A stretch of 64,000 nt of DNA from Dolomedes plantarius (Eukaryota; Arthropoda; Arachnida; Araneae; Dolomedidae). This document shows, piece by piece, positions 1-10,562 of this stretch (position 1 is the first letter of the stretch; every line of letters begins with the position of its first letter). The position numbers and the translations under genes were made by a program. The notes under the pieces were generated by a model. That model saw only the letters and a program-made list of their open reading frames with translations. It ran no database searches and was not told the origin of the DNA. The stretch is from assembly GCA_907164885.2 (NCBI GenBank), contig OU015493.1, positions 124,133,570 through 124,197,569 of the forward strand. The letters run 5' to 3'.

Positions 1-747
1 GGCACTGTGGGTAAAGCGATGGTATTTCATTCAGAAAAATTGGCGATAAAACATGTTCCTGATAGTATTTGGAGTTAATATTGACATTTTTTTCCACTCT
101 ATTTATTTTTAACTTGCCATTATAAGAAAAACCAGCAACAATCATGAATCCCTTAGAAAAACTTTCTTTCGATTCTTTGAACCATGTACTTAAATTTTTT
201 TTCTCCCCTTTTATGATAATAAATGGCTCTTTTTTTTTTTGTTGCAATCATTTAAATACACCCATGATTCATCTATTGTGACAATTGTTTTCCATTTTTC
301 TTTGGACAAGTGTTTCTCATATAGAATTCTGCAGCGTGTCCTGCGTTCAGCGATATGATTTGGAAGAAGACGATGCACATTGCGTTTTTTCGCTTTCTTA
401 AGATTTAAATCAACGTTTATCATTTTATTTACAGTGGACACCGAGCATTTTAATGATTTTGCAACTGTCCTTTGACTAGGGGGATTTTCTTTTAACATTA
501 AACAACGTACCTTTGCAATAGTCGAACATGTCCGTTTTTTCCTTGGATACTTGTTTGGAATTTTTGTCCCACTTGAGGCTCCAATTTGACGTTTTTTTCC
601 TTTCTTGTTCACGATATTACCTATCGACGCTTTAGATATCACAAAACCATGACTCTCACATCGTTTTTGGATAACGGAGTATGCATATATCTCTTCGAAA
701 AGAGCATAAATGTAGCCTTCGAACCACGGCTTTGTTAAAAACGCCAT
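1..747 (-). pseudogene. Tc1/mariner transposase, partial and frameshifted
   Basis: This is a cut-and-paste transposase of the IS630/Tc1/mariner superfamily, which would act in the nucleus on its own inverted repeats. I prefer the methionine at 747 (MAFLTKPWFEGY), because the upstream ATG at 804 lies close to the terminal repeat. The N-terminal half holds a helix-turn-helix region (SQRTVAKSLKCSVSTVNKM) followed by a basic stretch. The first catalytic aspartate is in VTIDESWVYL near residue 160. The frame breaks in a homopolymer run near 231-241. Past the break, reading on to position 1 in another frame gives family-like sequence (about 'VLSPIFLNEIPSLYP'), so the gene ran further and loses its second aspartate and acidic residue outside the window. 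I cannot name the subfamily. Confidence 0.75.
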
Positions 748-891
748 TTTGAATAAAAACAAAACTTTCAAGCCGCAGATGATAATTTTGACTTTTAAAA
801 ACATAGTACAATTGCAATTATTTCTTTTGCATCAAGCGATTTTTTATTACCGCTTACCAAAATCGTCTAAAAAATGTGCGAACAGCCTCTG
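1..891 (-). mobile_element. Tc1/mariner element, cut by window start
   Basis: The 5' end of the element is at 891. Read on the minus strand it begins CAGAGGCTGTTCGCACAT and is preceded by TA (892-893), the target expected of this superfamily. The other end lies left of the window. It sits inside a Helitron copy that continues at 892. It carries the transposase fragment described separately. Confidence 0.8.
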
Positions 892-1558
892 TATATATAA
901 TAAATACAACGATCAATGTATATAATTGATGCAAAAAAAAAACACAACAATTTATTTTTAAAAAAATCGTAACGGATAACTTTAGACAAAATAATGTAGA
1001 AGATATTCAAATTAAATCTAATAGAACATACTAAAGAATATAGTACAGTTAATATAGTACAGTCTGAGAAACATTTCTTTTACTGCATTTTAATATTTTT
1101 TTGGATAATGTCCAATCGTCTGCCGCATTAGCAAGGAAAAAAAAAATTTTTTTTTGGTCTATTACGTTGTTATACACGTGACGCAAAATTAGTTTAAAGT
1201 ATCACAAAAAGAAAACAAACCACCTGATCAGCATTTAATAAATTAAATTCTAAAAATTAATCTTTAAAAATTAACCATAAATCAGACAATGGAGGTAAAG
1301 ATTCGAAAAAGATTTCATTTTAAAGGTGTTTTTTTTATCTTTCTCGTGATATAAATATTATAACCCTCAAATTATTATTTTAAATGCAAACTTTAAAAAA
1401 AAGTTACTAAAACAGCTTAAAAATTTAATTTTAAAAAAATTAAGAACAATTTTTCAAAAATATCTCTTGTGCATCCATCTCTCCACCATAAGAAGAATCG
1501 CCGTGCAAAATTTTAGCCCTTTTAGGTCCAGCGGTTTAATCTGTGCGTTATATGTCAG
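892..1558 (-). mobile_element. Non-autonomous Helitron, copy 1, main part
   Basis: It matches the other copies of this Helitron family through the body, including the conserved stretch near 'ccagcggttt'. The terminal hairpin end is missing because the mariner element lies at 892. The 5' end is displaced to 6352-6398 by the hAT insertion. It encodes nothing. Confidence 0.85.
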
Positions 1559-2687
1559 CAGGGACGCGCCGTCCATATGGGCAAGGTCGTGCGGCGCACA
1601 ACGGCGCCAAAGCGTGAAAGGCGCCGTCAAGTTAAATTTAAACATATTTTGAAACTCTATTACAACAAATTTACATATAACCAAAGATTATTTATCAATA
1701 CCAGAGGTTAAATTTTATTTTCTGCCATCTACCAATACTAACCGGCCAGAACGGTGGTGAAATTATACTACTCCTCTACCTAGTTTTCAGGTTTAAGCTT
1801 GCAAAATGTTGGTGTTAAGTCCCCAACTCATGCGGTCTCAACTCATGTACGCCGCAACTTAAGTGTGTAAAAGGGTGTGGCTGGTAGCGTCCCCACGCCG
1901 AACTTGAAAAGTGTAGTATGTATATGTTTTTGTGGAGCAATGGCGACCAGAGCTTAGCTCAGTGCTGTGTTTGATAATAAATATTTTTTGTGAGTGAAAT
2001 TAGTGTTACAGTCCATTTCTTGTATAAACTGTGTTTGAGAGTGTTAATTAATATAATCAGTTGGGTTTATTTAAACGCTTTCGTGGTCAGTGCAGGTTCA
2101 TTAATTTTTTAGATTTTGTCGTGAGCGGTGAGCCGGTGAGCGTGATTTTCTATAAGGATGATTGATTGTGAAAAACCATTTAAAAATAAGGTAAGTGATT
2201 AACAAATCAGCTTTACATAAATTTAAGACTACAGGAGAAAAACAAGAATGTCACAAAATATCGAAAATTGAGTTAATGCCGTTATCTAGTAGAAAAGTAT
2301 TGTGATAACGTGGGAATAGCGCCTTTGACAATGTGCCAGGTGTGAAACTGTGGTCAAGAAAGGGTTTTGTCCCCAAACGATTTGTGGGGATGAAAAGACA
2401 ATTTCATGCCAGGTCACGCTCGGCGCGACCTGTTTGTCAGCGTCTTATGAAGTCGCATGGCTGTGGAAAAAGGCTCCCCGCCGGAAGGGTTGACGTCACC
2501 AGGAACCAGTTCAGCGAGGGAGCAAGGTTTTAAAAAGGGACTGCGAGCCCTTGAAGGGGGCTTTTGCTGAGAGATTTGGAGAGGCGTTGGTGGCCGGACT
2601 TTTAGAGGACTGACGTGATCTCGTCAGCGGGCCACATGGATCGATAGGACAGTCGAAGCGTGAGCGTTTTTGATTTTCGGCTGTGGG

Positions 2688-3418
2688 CAGTGGCGTAGCT
2701 AGGGGGGTGCGGTCCGCACCGGGACGTAAATATTTTGGGGCGACATATTTTTATTTAGTATAAGTTGTAAAAACCACTTGTTCAATTCATAAGTTTTCTA
2801 TTCGATTTCTACGAATTATGAATTACTATATGATTTCGAATATTTTTCCTCATCGTCAAGTCAATGTAGGTTTGAAAAAATTATCTCTAAAAATTTTGCT
2901 CGGATACAGACATCAATGGTGCCGATTTCGAGTAGAAGTTCTTTGTACTACTCCATGTTTAGTACCACCGTTTTGAGAGCATTATACACGATTTTTCTAC
3001 TATGAAAGTTAGAAGATTAAATATATAAATATGTTTTGTTTACATACACATATGTGTACAATTTGTTTGTTTATCCAAAAGAAATGAAATTATTTATTTT
3101 TATTTATAAATATAAAAATGTAAAATAAAACATATTTTATGGAATTTTTTTTATAAATTAGGTATGTTTTGTCTCATAGGTGGGAAAACTGCGACCTCAA
3201 TAAGTTTCTTGTGGTCTTTATAAAAGTTGCATTTATAGGTATATCAACTTAAGTGGCCTCCTTTATTACTGCCTAATCTAAATATGGCATCCAATGGTAA
3301 AAAAGTTCCCCATATATAGTTTGTCTCAATTACAATTATTTATTTATGTTTATTAATTTATAAAAACCACCAATTGATTGACTTAGAAAGGGCGGCAAAA
3401 GTTCTAGCTACGCCACTG
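2688..3418. mobile_element. hAT-type MITE nested in the larger hAT
   Basis: The terminal inverted repeats are CAGTGGCGTAGCTAG and CTAGCTACGCCACTG. The 8-bp target duplication GCTGTGGG (2680-2687 and 3419-3426) is perfect. The interior is AT-rich and has no transposase, so it is non-autonomous. Confidence 0.95.
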
Positions 3419-3600
3419 GCTGTGGGCTGTGTAAACCGCAAGGCAGATTGTATTTGCGTATTGTAATGACTTATGTATAGTTGCACTTCTGTGTGAACAT
3501 ATCAAGAAAAGAATAAAGTGTTTTTGTAACACTAAACACCTCTTTTCGAGTCACTTCTTGGGTTGTGGAAATAGTCACGGCCAGTCGACGCCGGGAGAGC

Positions 3601-3790
3601 AAGGGCCTGTTCACATAGGAGTCCGTTGCGTTGCGTTAAGGAAAAGATGACGTTGAGACGAAAATAAACCAATCATAGGCCTCCAAACGATTAGCTATGA
3701 AATTTTTAACGCCTATGATTGATTTATTTTCGTCTCAACGTCATCTTTTCCTTAACGCAACGCAACGGACTCCTATGTGAACAGGCCCTT
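3601..3790. mobile_element. Foldback MITE, GGGCCTGTTCAC family (Harbinger-like)
   Basis: Two arms of about 75 bp, nearly perfect inverted copies, run from AAGGGCCTGTTCACATAG to its reverse complement and leave a loop of about 30 bp. The GGGCCTGTTCAC terminus is shared with elements at 14793 and 36113. Three-base TWA target sites, typical of PIF/Harbinger, are seen for related copies but are imperfect here (CAA and TTA). Confidence 0.85.
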
Positions 3791-3794
3791 AGTT

Positions 3795-4106
3795 GCCATG
3801 TCGGGCCCTTTCTACTGCATTGGAAATTGGGCAACTGAGGCACTTTGCCCCAGGCCCCCAACTGCCGGAGGGGCCCCAAAAAATTAAAAAAAATTATTTA
3901 TTAGATTTCCTCCGAAAGAAAATTCCAAAACTTGTACCGTACTTCAAAATTCAAAATAATCTCCTGAAAAAAGGCCCCCCCCCCCAAAAAAAAAAAAAAA
4001 ATAAAAAAATAAAAAAAAAATAAAAAAATATTCGATTAATCAGATTTCTTGGGGCCCCCAACAGAAGTTTGCCCCAGGCCCCGTAAAGTCTCTGGGCGGC
4101 CCTGGA
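3795..4106. mobile_element. GC-rich transposon fragment with hAT-like end
   Basis: The right end, GGGCGGCCCTG at 4096-4106, is the reverse complement of a hAT-like CAGGGCCGCCC terminus. The stretch holds inverted GGGGCCCC and GCCCCAGGCCCC words around an A- and C-rich middle (3970-4025). I see no matching left end or target duplication. It directly precedes the hAT transposase reading frame and may have cut its 5' part. Confidence 0.5.
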
Positions 4107-4113
4107 TTCCGAA

Positions 4114-5884
4114 ATGCAAAATTTTTTAAAAAGTGAAACTAAACACTGGTGGAGTGTCTTTGAAAGAATAATTTATACATTTCAATTTTTAGCTGAACAA
4201 AACTTGGCTTTTCGTGGTCCTAGTAATAAATTATTTGAAAGAAATAATAGAAATTTCCTAAAATGTGTAGAAATGATAGCAAAATTTGATCCAGTTATGT
4301 CTGTACATATTAATAGATCTCAAAAAAGTATGCCACTTTATCTTGGAGATAAAATTCAAAATGAAACGATAAAATTATTAGGTGATAATATATGAAATAA
4401 TAATTTAAATGAAGTTAAGAAAGCAAAGTACTTTTCTATATTACTTGATTGTACTCCGGATGTAAGCAATCAGGGACAAATTTATATTTGCATTAGATGT
4501 GTTAATTTAAAAAACAATGAATTTAGTCTTGAAGAGCGTTTTTTAACATTTCGTCCTGTAAGTGATACAACAGGTGAAGGTTTAACCAACTTTTTACTCA
4601 AAATTTTAGAAGATTATGGTTTAGACATTTATAATATGCGCGGACAAGGATACGACAATGGTTCGAATATGAAGGTAAACATCAAGATGTACAAAAAAGA
4701 ATTTTAGACATTAATTCACGAGCAATATTTGTACCTTGCTGTAATCACAGTTTGTATCTTGTTATAAACGATGCTGTAAAATCCAATATGTTCAGTATAA
4801 ATTTTTTCTCGCTTGTTCAAGAGTTATATAATTTTTTTCTGCCTCAACCAATCGGTGGTCTGTTTTGAAAAGTAATGTTTCAAACTTAACGTTAAAACCT
4901 TTGTCGGATACCAGATGGTCTAGCATAATTGATGCAATAACACCTCTAAGATTCCAGTTGGGCGAAATTTACGATGCTCTTTGTCTGGAACAAATTTCGA
5001 TAACAATACAAAACATTTGGCCATTGCTCTAGTTAAAAAAATTGAAAATTATGAGTTTATGTGTGTGTTAGTCTTGTGGTTCAGAATACTAAGTAAAGTT
5101 GATATTGTTACAAAGATTCTGCAAACATAAAAATTTAATATTTCGCCGGCTTGCGAAAGTTTGAACAACCTGAATGCCTTTTAAAAGGAATATCGTTCAG
5201 ATAAAGGGTTTAGAAACATGCTCGTAGATGCCAAAGAATTAGCATCTTGATTGGAAATAGATGCGAAATTCAAATATTCAGAAATTTTAAGACCCCGAAA
5301 GTAAAAAAAAACAATTTTCTTACGAAAGTGAAGATCAGCCAATTGAAAACCCACAATTAAAATTTAAAATCAATTGTTTCTTTGCAGTGTTAGACATTAC
5401 TCTTTCATCTGTTAATGAAAGATTTGAGCTATTATCCTCTCATTCTGATGTTTTTAAATTTTTGTGGAATATTGAGGATTTTGGCAAGTATTCTGACTAA
5501 GACCAATTTAATTTTTGTAGAAAGCTTGATGAAGCTTTAACCGACAAAGTTCGAAACGAAGAAGATATAGACGGGACAGAACTTTTACATGAATTACAAT
5601 TTCTGCAAAATTGCGATAAAAATGTGACGTCGTCTGTACTAGAAACACTCAATTACATTATGATAAATAATTTAACACATTCATTCCCAAACATTACTAT
5701 TGCATTACGTATATTATTAACTATACCAATTTCTGTAGCTACAGCTCAGAGATCATTCTCTAAATTAAAATTAATTAAGGATTACTTACGATCTAGAATG
5801 GGCCAGGAGCAGTTAGAAAATCTTGCTATCATTTCTATAGAGTCTAACTTTTTAAAGCAGCTAGATATTGAAAAATCTTATTAA
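4114..5884 (+). pseudogene. hAT transposase (ZMYM1/DUF4371-like), decayed
   Basis: This transposase would cut and paste the element whose ends lie at 1559 and 6351. The reading frame opens at 4114 (MQNFLKSETKHWW), so the usual N-terminal zinc finger is absent or upstream. An in-frame TGA follows at 4393-4395. The frame then reads on into ILLDCTPDVSNQGQ, with a candidate catalytic aspartate near codon 112, and GQGYDNGSNMK, with a second near codon 181. A frameshift lies near 4670, followed by SDTRW and several further breaks. The last 86 codons (5624-5884) are an intact hAT C-terminal dimerisation region with AQRSFSKLKLIKDYLRS. The layout matches the ZMYM-type hAT proteins common in arthropods. 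It cannot make an active protein. Confidence 0.85.
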
Positions 5885-6156
5885 TGAATTTGCCAAAAGT
5901 AAAACTAGAAAAGTGCAATTTCTATAAGATATTTCCGTCTTTTTCCATCAAATGTGTCTATTTAAAAAAGTGGGCAATCTAAATATATTTTATTTGACCT
6001 TTTGTTTTTTAATAATTTGGAATACATGTTTTATAACTTTAACACTGTTCTTTTGTTACTGTGCACTAAAAATTTTAATAACCCCTTTTTGTGTGTGCAC
6101 TTACTGTTTGGCCCAAATAAAAAATATATACGAGCAACAAGTCTGAAGTGTTAATT

Positions 6157-6283
6157 CTGTAACGATTACCTACGTTAAATTTTAACGATCATCAAATTAG
6201 TGTTTTTTTTCAAATCATGTAAAAAATCAAAGGACTAACGAAGTCAAAAAGTTAACGGAGGTTAAAATTTAACGTAATCATAC
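6157..6283. repeat. Small inverted-repeat element inside hAT
   Basis: CGTTAAATTTTAAC words in opposite orientation bound a stretch of about 120 bp (GATTACCTACG at the left, CGTAATC at the right). It may be a very short MITE. No target duplication is clear. Confidence 0.5.
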
Positions 6284-6351
6284 TTTTGGCTCAATAAAGG
6301 CGCTTATCAGTATTTCGCACGACGGCGCAGAAGATGCTTGGCGCGTCCCTG

Positions 6352-6398
6352 TATGTCAGTCAGTCAGCCAGTTACGGAACTGTTTTACATATATATAT
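6352..6398 (-). mobile_element. Helitron copy 1, displaced 5' end
   Basis: This is the missing part of the copy at 892-1558: the repeated gtcagtcag motif, then ttacggaactgtttt and the AT-rich start. It begins with the second TATGTCAG of the hAT target duplication. Confidence 0.85.
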
Positions 6399-7073
6399 AT
6401 ATTAGTGTCAGGCGAGTTGCATGTAGAAGCTTCAAGATTTTTTTCCGGAACTTCTATATCCCAAAAGCATTAATTATTCAAATTATTAAAATTTTATGTC
6501 ATAAAACGTTTAAGTCTACAAAGCATAAAAATATGACTTGTTTGACTACTACTGGATTAAAGCAAGTTTTAAATTATTGAATCGCTTATCTTTACTTCCT
6601 AAGAACGTTCTAGAAAAATAATATATTCATGAAAAAACAGCTTTGGAGAGAAAAAGTTAATTTTTTTTACCCACTCTAAAATAAAACTATAAAATAATAA
6701 AGTAGAAAGTGGAGAAATTTTTAAACAATTACATTTTCAGATAATAGTATTTCTGCTCTTTCTTTTGTTTTTAGAATTAATTTTTTTTTCAAATTTTTCA
6801 GATTACTTTCTTTTATTTCATTTTTTGTCTGTTTCAAGGAAATTTCGCAATTTTGCATTTTTAAACTTTTTTTTCCTATTTTGTATTTTCTTTGCGCTTT
6901 GCAATGTATAATGGAAAAAAGCCATTAAAATGACTATAGTAATGAAATTTAAAAATGTCGGGTAAAATTAAAATAAATTAATAACATTAGGAATAAAAGG
7001 ATAAATATAGATAAACATGCAAATTCCCCACTTTCCCATCTTATTACCAATTCTGATGACAAAATTTCCACAA
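6399..7073. other. No recognisable feature
   Basis: AT-rich sequence with long T runs. I see no gene, repeat boundary or RNA. Confidence 0.5.
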
Positions 7074-7847
7074 TCTATATATATAAAACAGTTCCCTAAC
7101 TGACTGACTGACTGACTGACATACAACGCACAGACCAAATCGCTGGAAATAAAGGGCTGAAATTTTGCCTGGTGATTCTTTTTATAGTGTATGGGTGCAC
7201 TAAGAAAGATTTTTGAAAAATTCTTCTTAGATTTTTTTTAAAAATTTAACTTTTAAGCTGCTTTTGTAACATTCTTAAGTGTAAACATTCTTAAGTTTGT
7301 AACATTTAAGTCTGCATTTAAAATAATAATCTGAGGGTTATAAACTTTATATCACGAGAAAGATTCTCAAAATTTCTTTAAAATGAAATCTTTTTCGAAT
7401 CTTTACCTCCGATTACTGATTTTTGGTGAATTTTTAAAGATTAATTTTTACAATTTAATTTATTAAATGCTAATCACGTGGTTTCTTTTCTTTTGTGATA
7501 CTGTAAATTAATTTTGCGTCGTGTATAACAACGAAATAAATGGACAAAAAATATTAAAATACGGTAAAAGATTAAATTTATCCACTAGACTAATTGAGAA
7601 GGAAGTTTTTTTAAGAATTTAATTCAAATTAGTATGTTTTATGGATATTAAACATACAAATTATTTGCTTATATTAACTGTTGTATTTAATTTTAATATT
7701 TTCTTGTACATTATTTTGTCTATATAAATATCCGGTATGATTTTTTATAACTATATTTTTTTGTTTTTTCTTTGGCATTAATTGCATACATTGACCGTTG
7801 TATTTCATTTGAATGTACTCCGTAGCGAAGCACGGGTATTCAGCTAG
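7074..7847 (+). mobile_element. Non-autonomous Helitron, copy 2, full length
   Basis: It starts TCTATATATATAAAACAG after an A and ends CAGCTAG before a T, the Helitron insertion rule, with no target duplication. A hairpin of CCGT..GC, loop GAA and GCACGG lies about 8 bases before the CTAG end. A (TGAC)n run follows the 5' end. At 774 bp with no Rep/helicase frame it must rely on an autonomous partner elsewhere. Confidence 0.92.
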
Positions 7848-8328
7848 TATCACATATTATATTAATGCAGATATCAGTTACTCTCTTTCATTCTTAAAAT
7901 ACTGACTATCTTGAAACGCAAACAAAACATTGTCAGTAAAAGGATTTAGTATAGGTAAAGCACTATACTAGCATTGTTAAGAAACAAATGAGGAAACTCA
8001 CCAATCTTCCAACACAATTATGTGAACAAACAAAAGGCTTCCTAAAATTTAATCGGAAAGTTCTTGTTTAATTTCTTGATTGTCACAAGAATTCGACAAT
8101 CATTGGACTCAATATTCGCAAATCTATAAGCAAAAATGACTTTAAATAACCACAAATTATTACAGGCATTTTACACCCGCCTTTAGTAGGGAAAATTACT
8201 CACATGATATATTTCAAAAATTCTAATCAAGTCAAATTTATAGAGCTACCAGGCGATGAATTCTCCAGAATTGAATTTCAACAAATTCATTATCATTGAA
8301 ATGCTTTTTTTCGGGATTATGAGATTGC
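7848..8328. other. No recognisable feature
   Basis: AT-rich sequence between a Helitron and a MITE. Nothing supportable is seen. Confidence 0.5.
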
Positions 8329-8821
8329 AGAAGTAATAGGTGAATAACCATAGGCACGTCGGAGGTGCACGGGGGGTACATGGCCCCCAACTGAACTTCA
8401 AATAAATTAAAATGTTAATAGAAGTTCAGTTAAAATCAGTAAATCGTAGAAAACTTGTCGTTGGATGTATCCCCGTTTTTCATACTATTAAACTGAAGAT
8501 TCCGATTATGACTTTAGCCTTCACATAGTTTTTAAAAATGATATGATCCATTACAAAAATTCGATGCTATTTTTTTTCTCATCTTATTTACATTATATTT
8601 ATTTTTCTCATTTTATAACTTATGAATACTACTCAAAAATCAATTCTATTGTTATTCAATTTAAAAAAAAGCCTAATGTGTCATATTTTAAGGACCGCCT
8701 GGCAGTAAATGCGTGGAGGAGGGACCTAACTGAATTTAATTCATGCCCCCCCTCCCCCCCCCCCAAAAAAAAAGTTAGAAGCACTCTACGCCTATGTGAA
8801 TAACTGTCACCTATTACTTCT
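8329..8821. repeat. 14-bp hairpin interrupted by a MITE
   Basis: AGAAGTAATAGGTG at 8329-8342 and CACCTATTACTTCT at 8808-8821 are perfect complements. The MITE at 8349-8796 sits in what was a short loop. Confidence 0.7.
8349..8796. mobile_element. hAT-type MITE with 8-bp duplication
   Basis: Short ends CATAGGC and GCCTATG are flanked by a perfect TGAATAAC duplication (8341-8348 and 8797-8804). The interior has C- and G-rich runs near both ends and no gene. The 8-bp duplication supports a hAT-type origin. Confidence 0.85.
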
Positions 8822-8848
8822 GTATGAACTTGTCAAGAATTGATGGAA

Positions 8849-9390
8849 CAGATGTGTTAGACGCACCTCCCTTAGCGACAAGTTGGCGCCAAAAGTTTTT
8901 GTCACCAACTTGTCGCCAAGGGGGTTTCCGCAGACATATTAGTCTTTAAATGTGAAATGTAAAGAAAGTATGGAACAGATGTAGTAAACGTAATAAATTG
9001 GAAAACAAATTTAATGCTGGCTTTATTCAACTCGTAGGCGTACACGGGATCTTAAAAACAAGTAAATGCGAAAAATAAAAGCTTAAAAATAATGAGAAAT
9101 TTGTTAGGTGGGGGGGGGACTGCTGCCTCCCCCAACCCCCCGTTAAAACAAGTCAGTATAATGCAACTAATAACTCATTTAAATAAACATAAAATACAGC
9201 TGGTTTAAATATATATTTCTTCATTAAACATAAATTACAGCACAACCATATTATATACGTAAACAAACGCACACGGCTAGCCATTCAAACTGGGTTGCCA
9301 CAAACTAACAAAATCTTGTCAAATTCGCATGGTTACCACGCCAAACGCAAAATCGCCAAACTTGGCAAGGAGGTGCGTTTAATACATCTG
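8849..9390. mobile_element. MITE with about 30-bp inverted ends
   Basis: The left end CAGATGTGTTAGACGCACCT matches the reverse complement of the right end (AGATGTATTAAACGCACCT). Just inside the left end is a second perfect hairpin (GCGACAAGTTGG and its complement, 8873-8923). No clear target duplication and no gene. Confidence 0.75.
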
Positions 9391-10332
9391 TATCGAATTG
9401 GGAATATTTGTTTCTAGTCAGTTCCGGTTAAAGTCACTTTGAAATGAACATTTCTTGGTAAAATTTCTTCTTGAAAAAACCAAGCACATTACACTTTCCC
9501 TAAAACGTTCATATATGAGACGGAAAAGCGTCATGCAGTTATATCGCCAAATATACACATACAACAAAGATATGATTTACAGAAGCAATTACTCGGGTCT
9601 AAGTAATTACATGAAATATATTTTAGCGTTTTTCAGAAATGCATTCACTTAAGCACCCCTAAAAATACGCTTTGTATAATAGTCGTGGTCTGGAGCATAA
9701 ACTAAATACGAATTTTTCTCGTAACTTCATTTTCAGTATTTTATAGGTTTTTTTTCATATTTTATGCAACTTCCATAAATATATTCCCGTAGTTAACACA
9801 TAAATTCCTCGCAATATAAATGCTATTGCAGTAAACTTGTTTTTTATGATCCCCTAAAGTGTTTTTCCTCAGCTATATATTCGTGAAATAACATAATAAG
9901 TTTATTGACCTTAAAAAGCGTTTTACAAAGGACACAAACTGAATTTTTTATGGTACCGACATAATTTTTAGTCTGTTACTTTTATAAGCTTCTTGACTTA
10001 CCCATAAATGAGTAGTGACAGTATAGAGAGTTAAAAAAAGGGAAGCAAATATAATTTGCGATAACAGTTTCAAACAGAGATTCATAAGCTTATTTACAGA
10101 CTTTACTCGGAAAATGTTTTATGAAACATTATATATTTTAAACTTTAAAACTATTTTCTGGTATGTTTTAATAATCTTGTTAAATAAAAATTGCATTTAA
10201 AAGTGTTTTAATCAACATTAAAAATATTTCATATTATAAAATAGAGCAATACAATCGATATTCTCAGAAATAATAATTCAAATTTAAGTTTACAACATGA
10301 TATGTTACAGTTAAACTGTGTCATAGATCATA
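9391..10332. other. No recognisable feature
   Basis: AT-rich. The small open frame at 9455-9652 has no recognisable motif and is probably chance. Confidence 0.5.
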
Positions 10333-10562
10333 TGAGGCGGTAAAAGGCAAAGTGGTGTAAGTCACATCTTCAACTCTTTTTTTATTTGAGGGCAAAAATG
10401 TAATCTCCATGTTCAATTTTTAGTGGAATCGCAAATAATTATTATTTACGATATTATAATAATTATTATGCATTATAATTTGTTCGATTTATAGTGGATT
10501 TTTTTTTTAGTTTTCGCAGTAAAACGCTCTGGACTTACACCACTTTGCCTTTCACCGCCTCA
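10333..10562. mobile_element. TA-flanked MITE, TGAGGCGG ends
   Basis: Inverted ends of about 30 bp run TGAGGCGGTAAAAGGCAAAG at the left and end CTTTCACCGCCTCA at the right. TA lies on each side (10331-10332 and 10563-10564), which suggests Tc1/mariner-type mobilisation. The interior is AT-rich and non-coding. Confidence 0.88.

Larger units (their letters stand above)
1559..6351 (+). mobile_element. hAT transposon, 4.8 kb, inserted in Helitron copy 1
   Basis: The ends are CAGGGACGCGCC at 1559 and GGCGCGTCCCTG ending at 6351. They are flanked by a perfect 8-bp direct repeat TATGTCAG (1551-1558 and 6352-6359), the target duplication of the hAT superfamily. Excising the element and one TATGTCAG rejoins a continuous Helitron sequence, so the boundaries are secure. 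Inside are a nested MITE, a foldback MITE, a GC-rich transposon scrap, a decayed hAT transposase and a small inverted repeat. The stretch 1600-2680 has no recognised gene; an open frame at 2333-2533 looks accidental. The flanks of the inner MITE (about 2330-2687 and 3419-3590) have an LTR-like look (AATAAA near 3512) but I could not define ends. Confidence 0.92.

Noticed and set aside
2333..2533. 66-codon basic open frame inside the hAT element
   Set aside because: No motif, and it lies in a stretch with LTR-like but undefined structure. Probably chance in a GC-richer patch.
2330..3595. Solo LTR surrounding the nested MITE
   Set aside because: An AATAAA and a promoter-like layout are present, but I could not find TG..CA ends with a target duplication.
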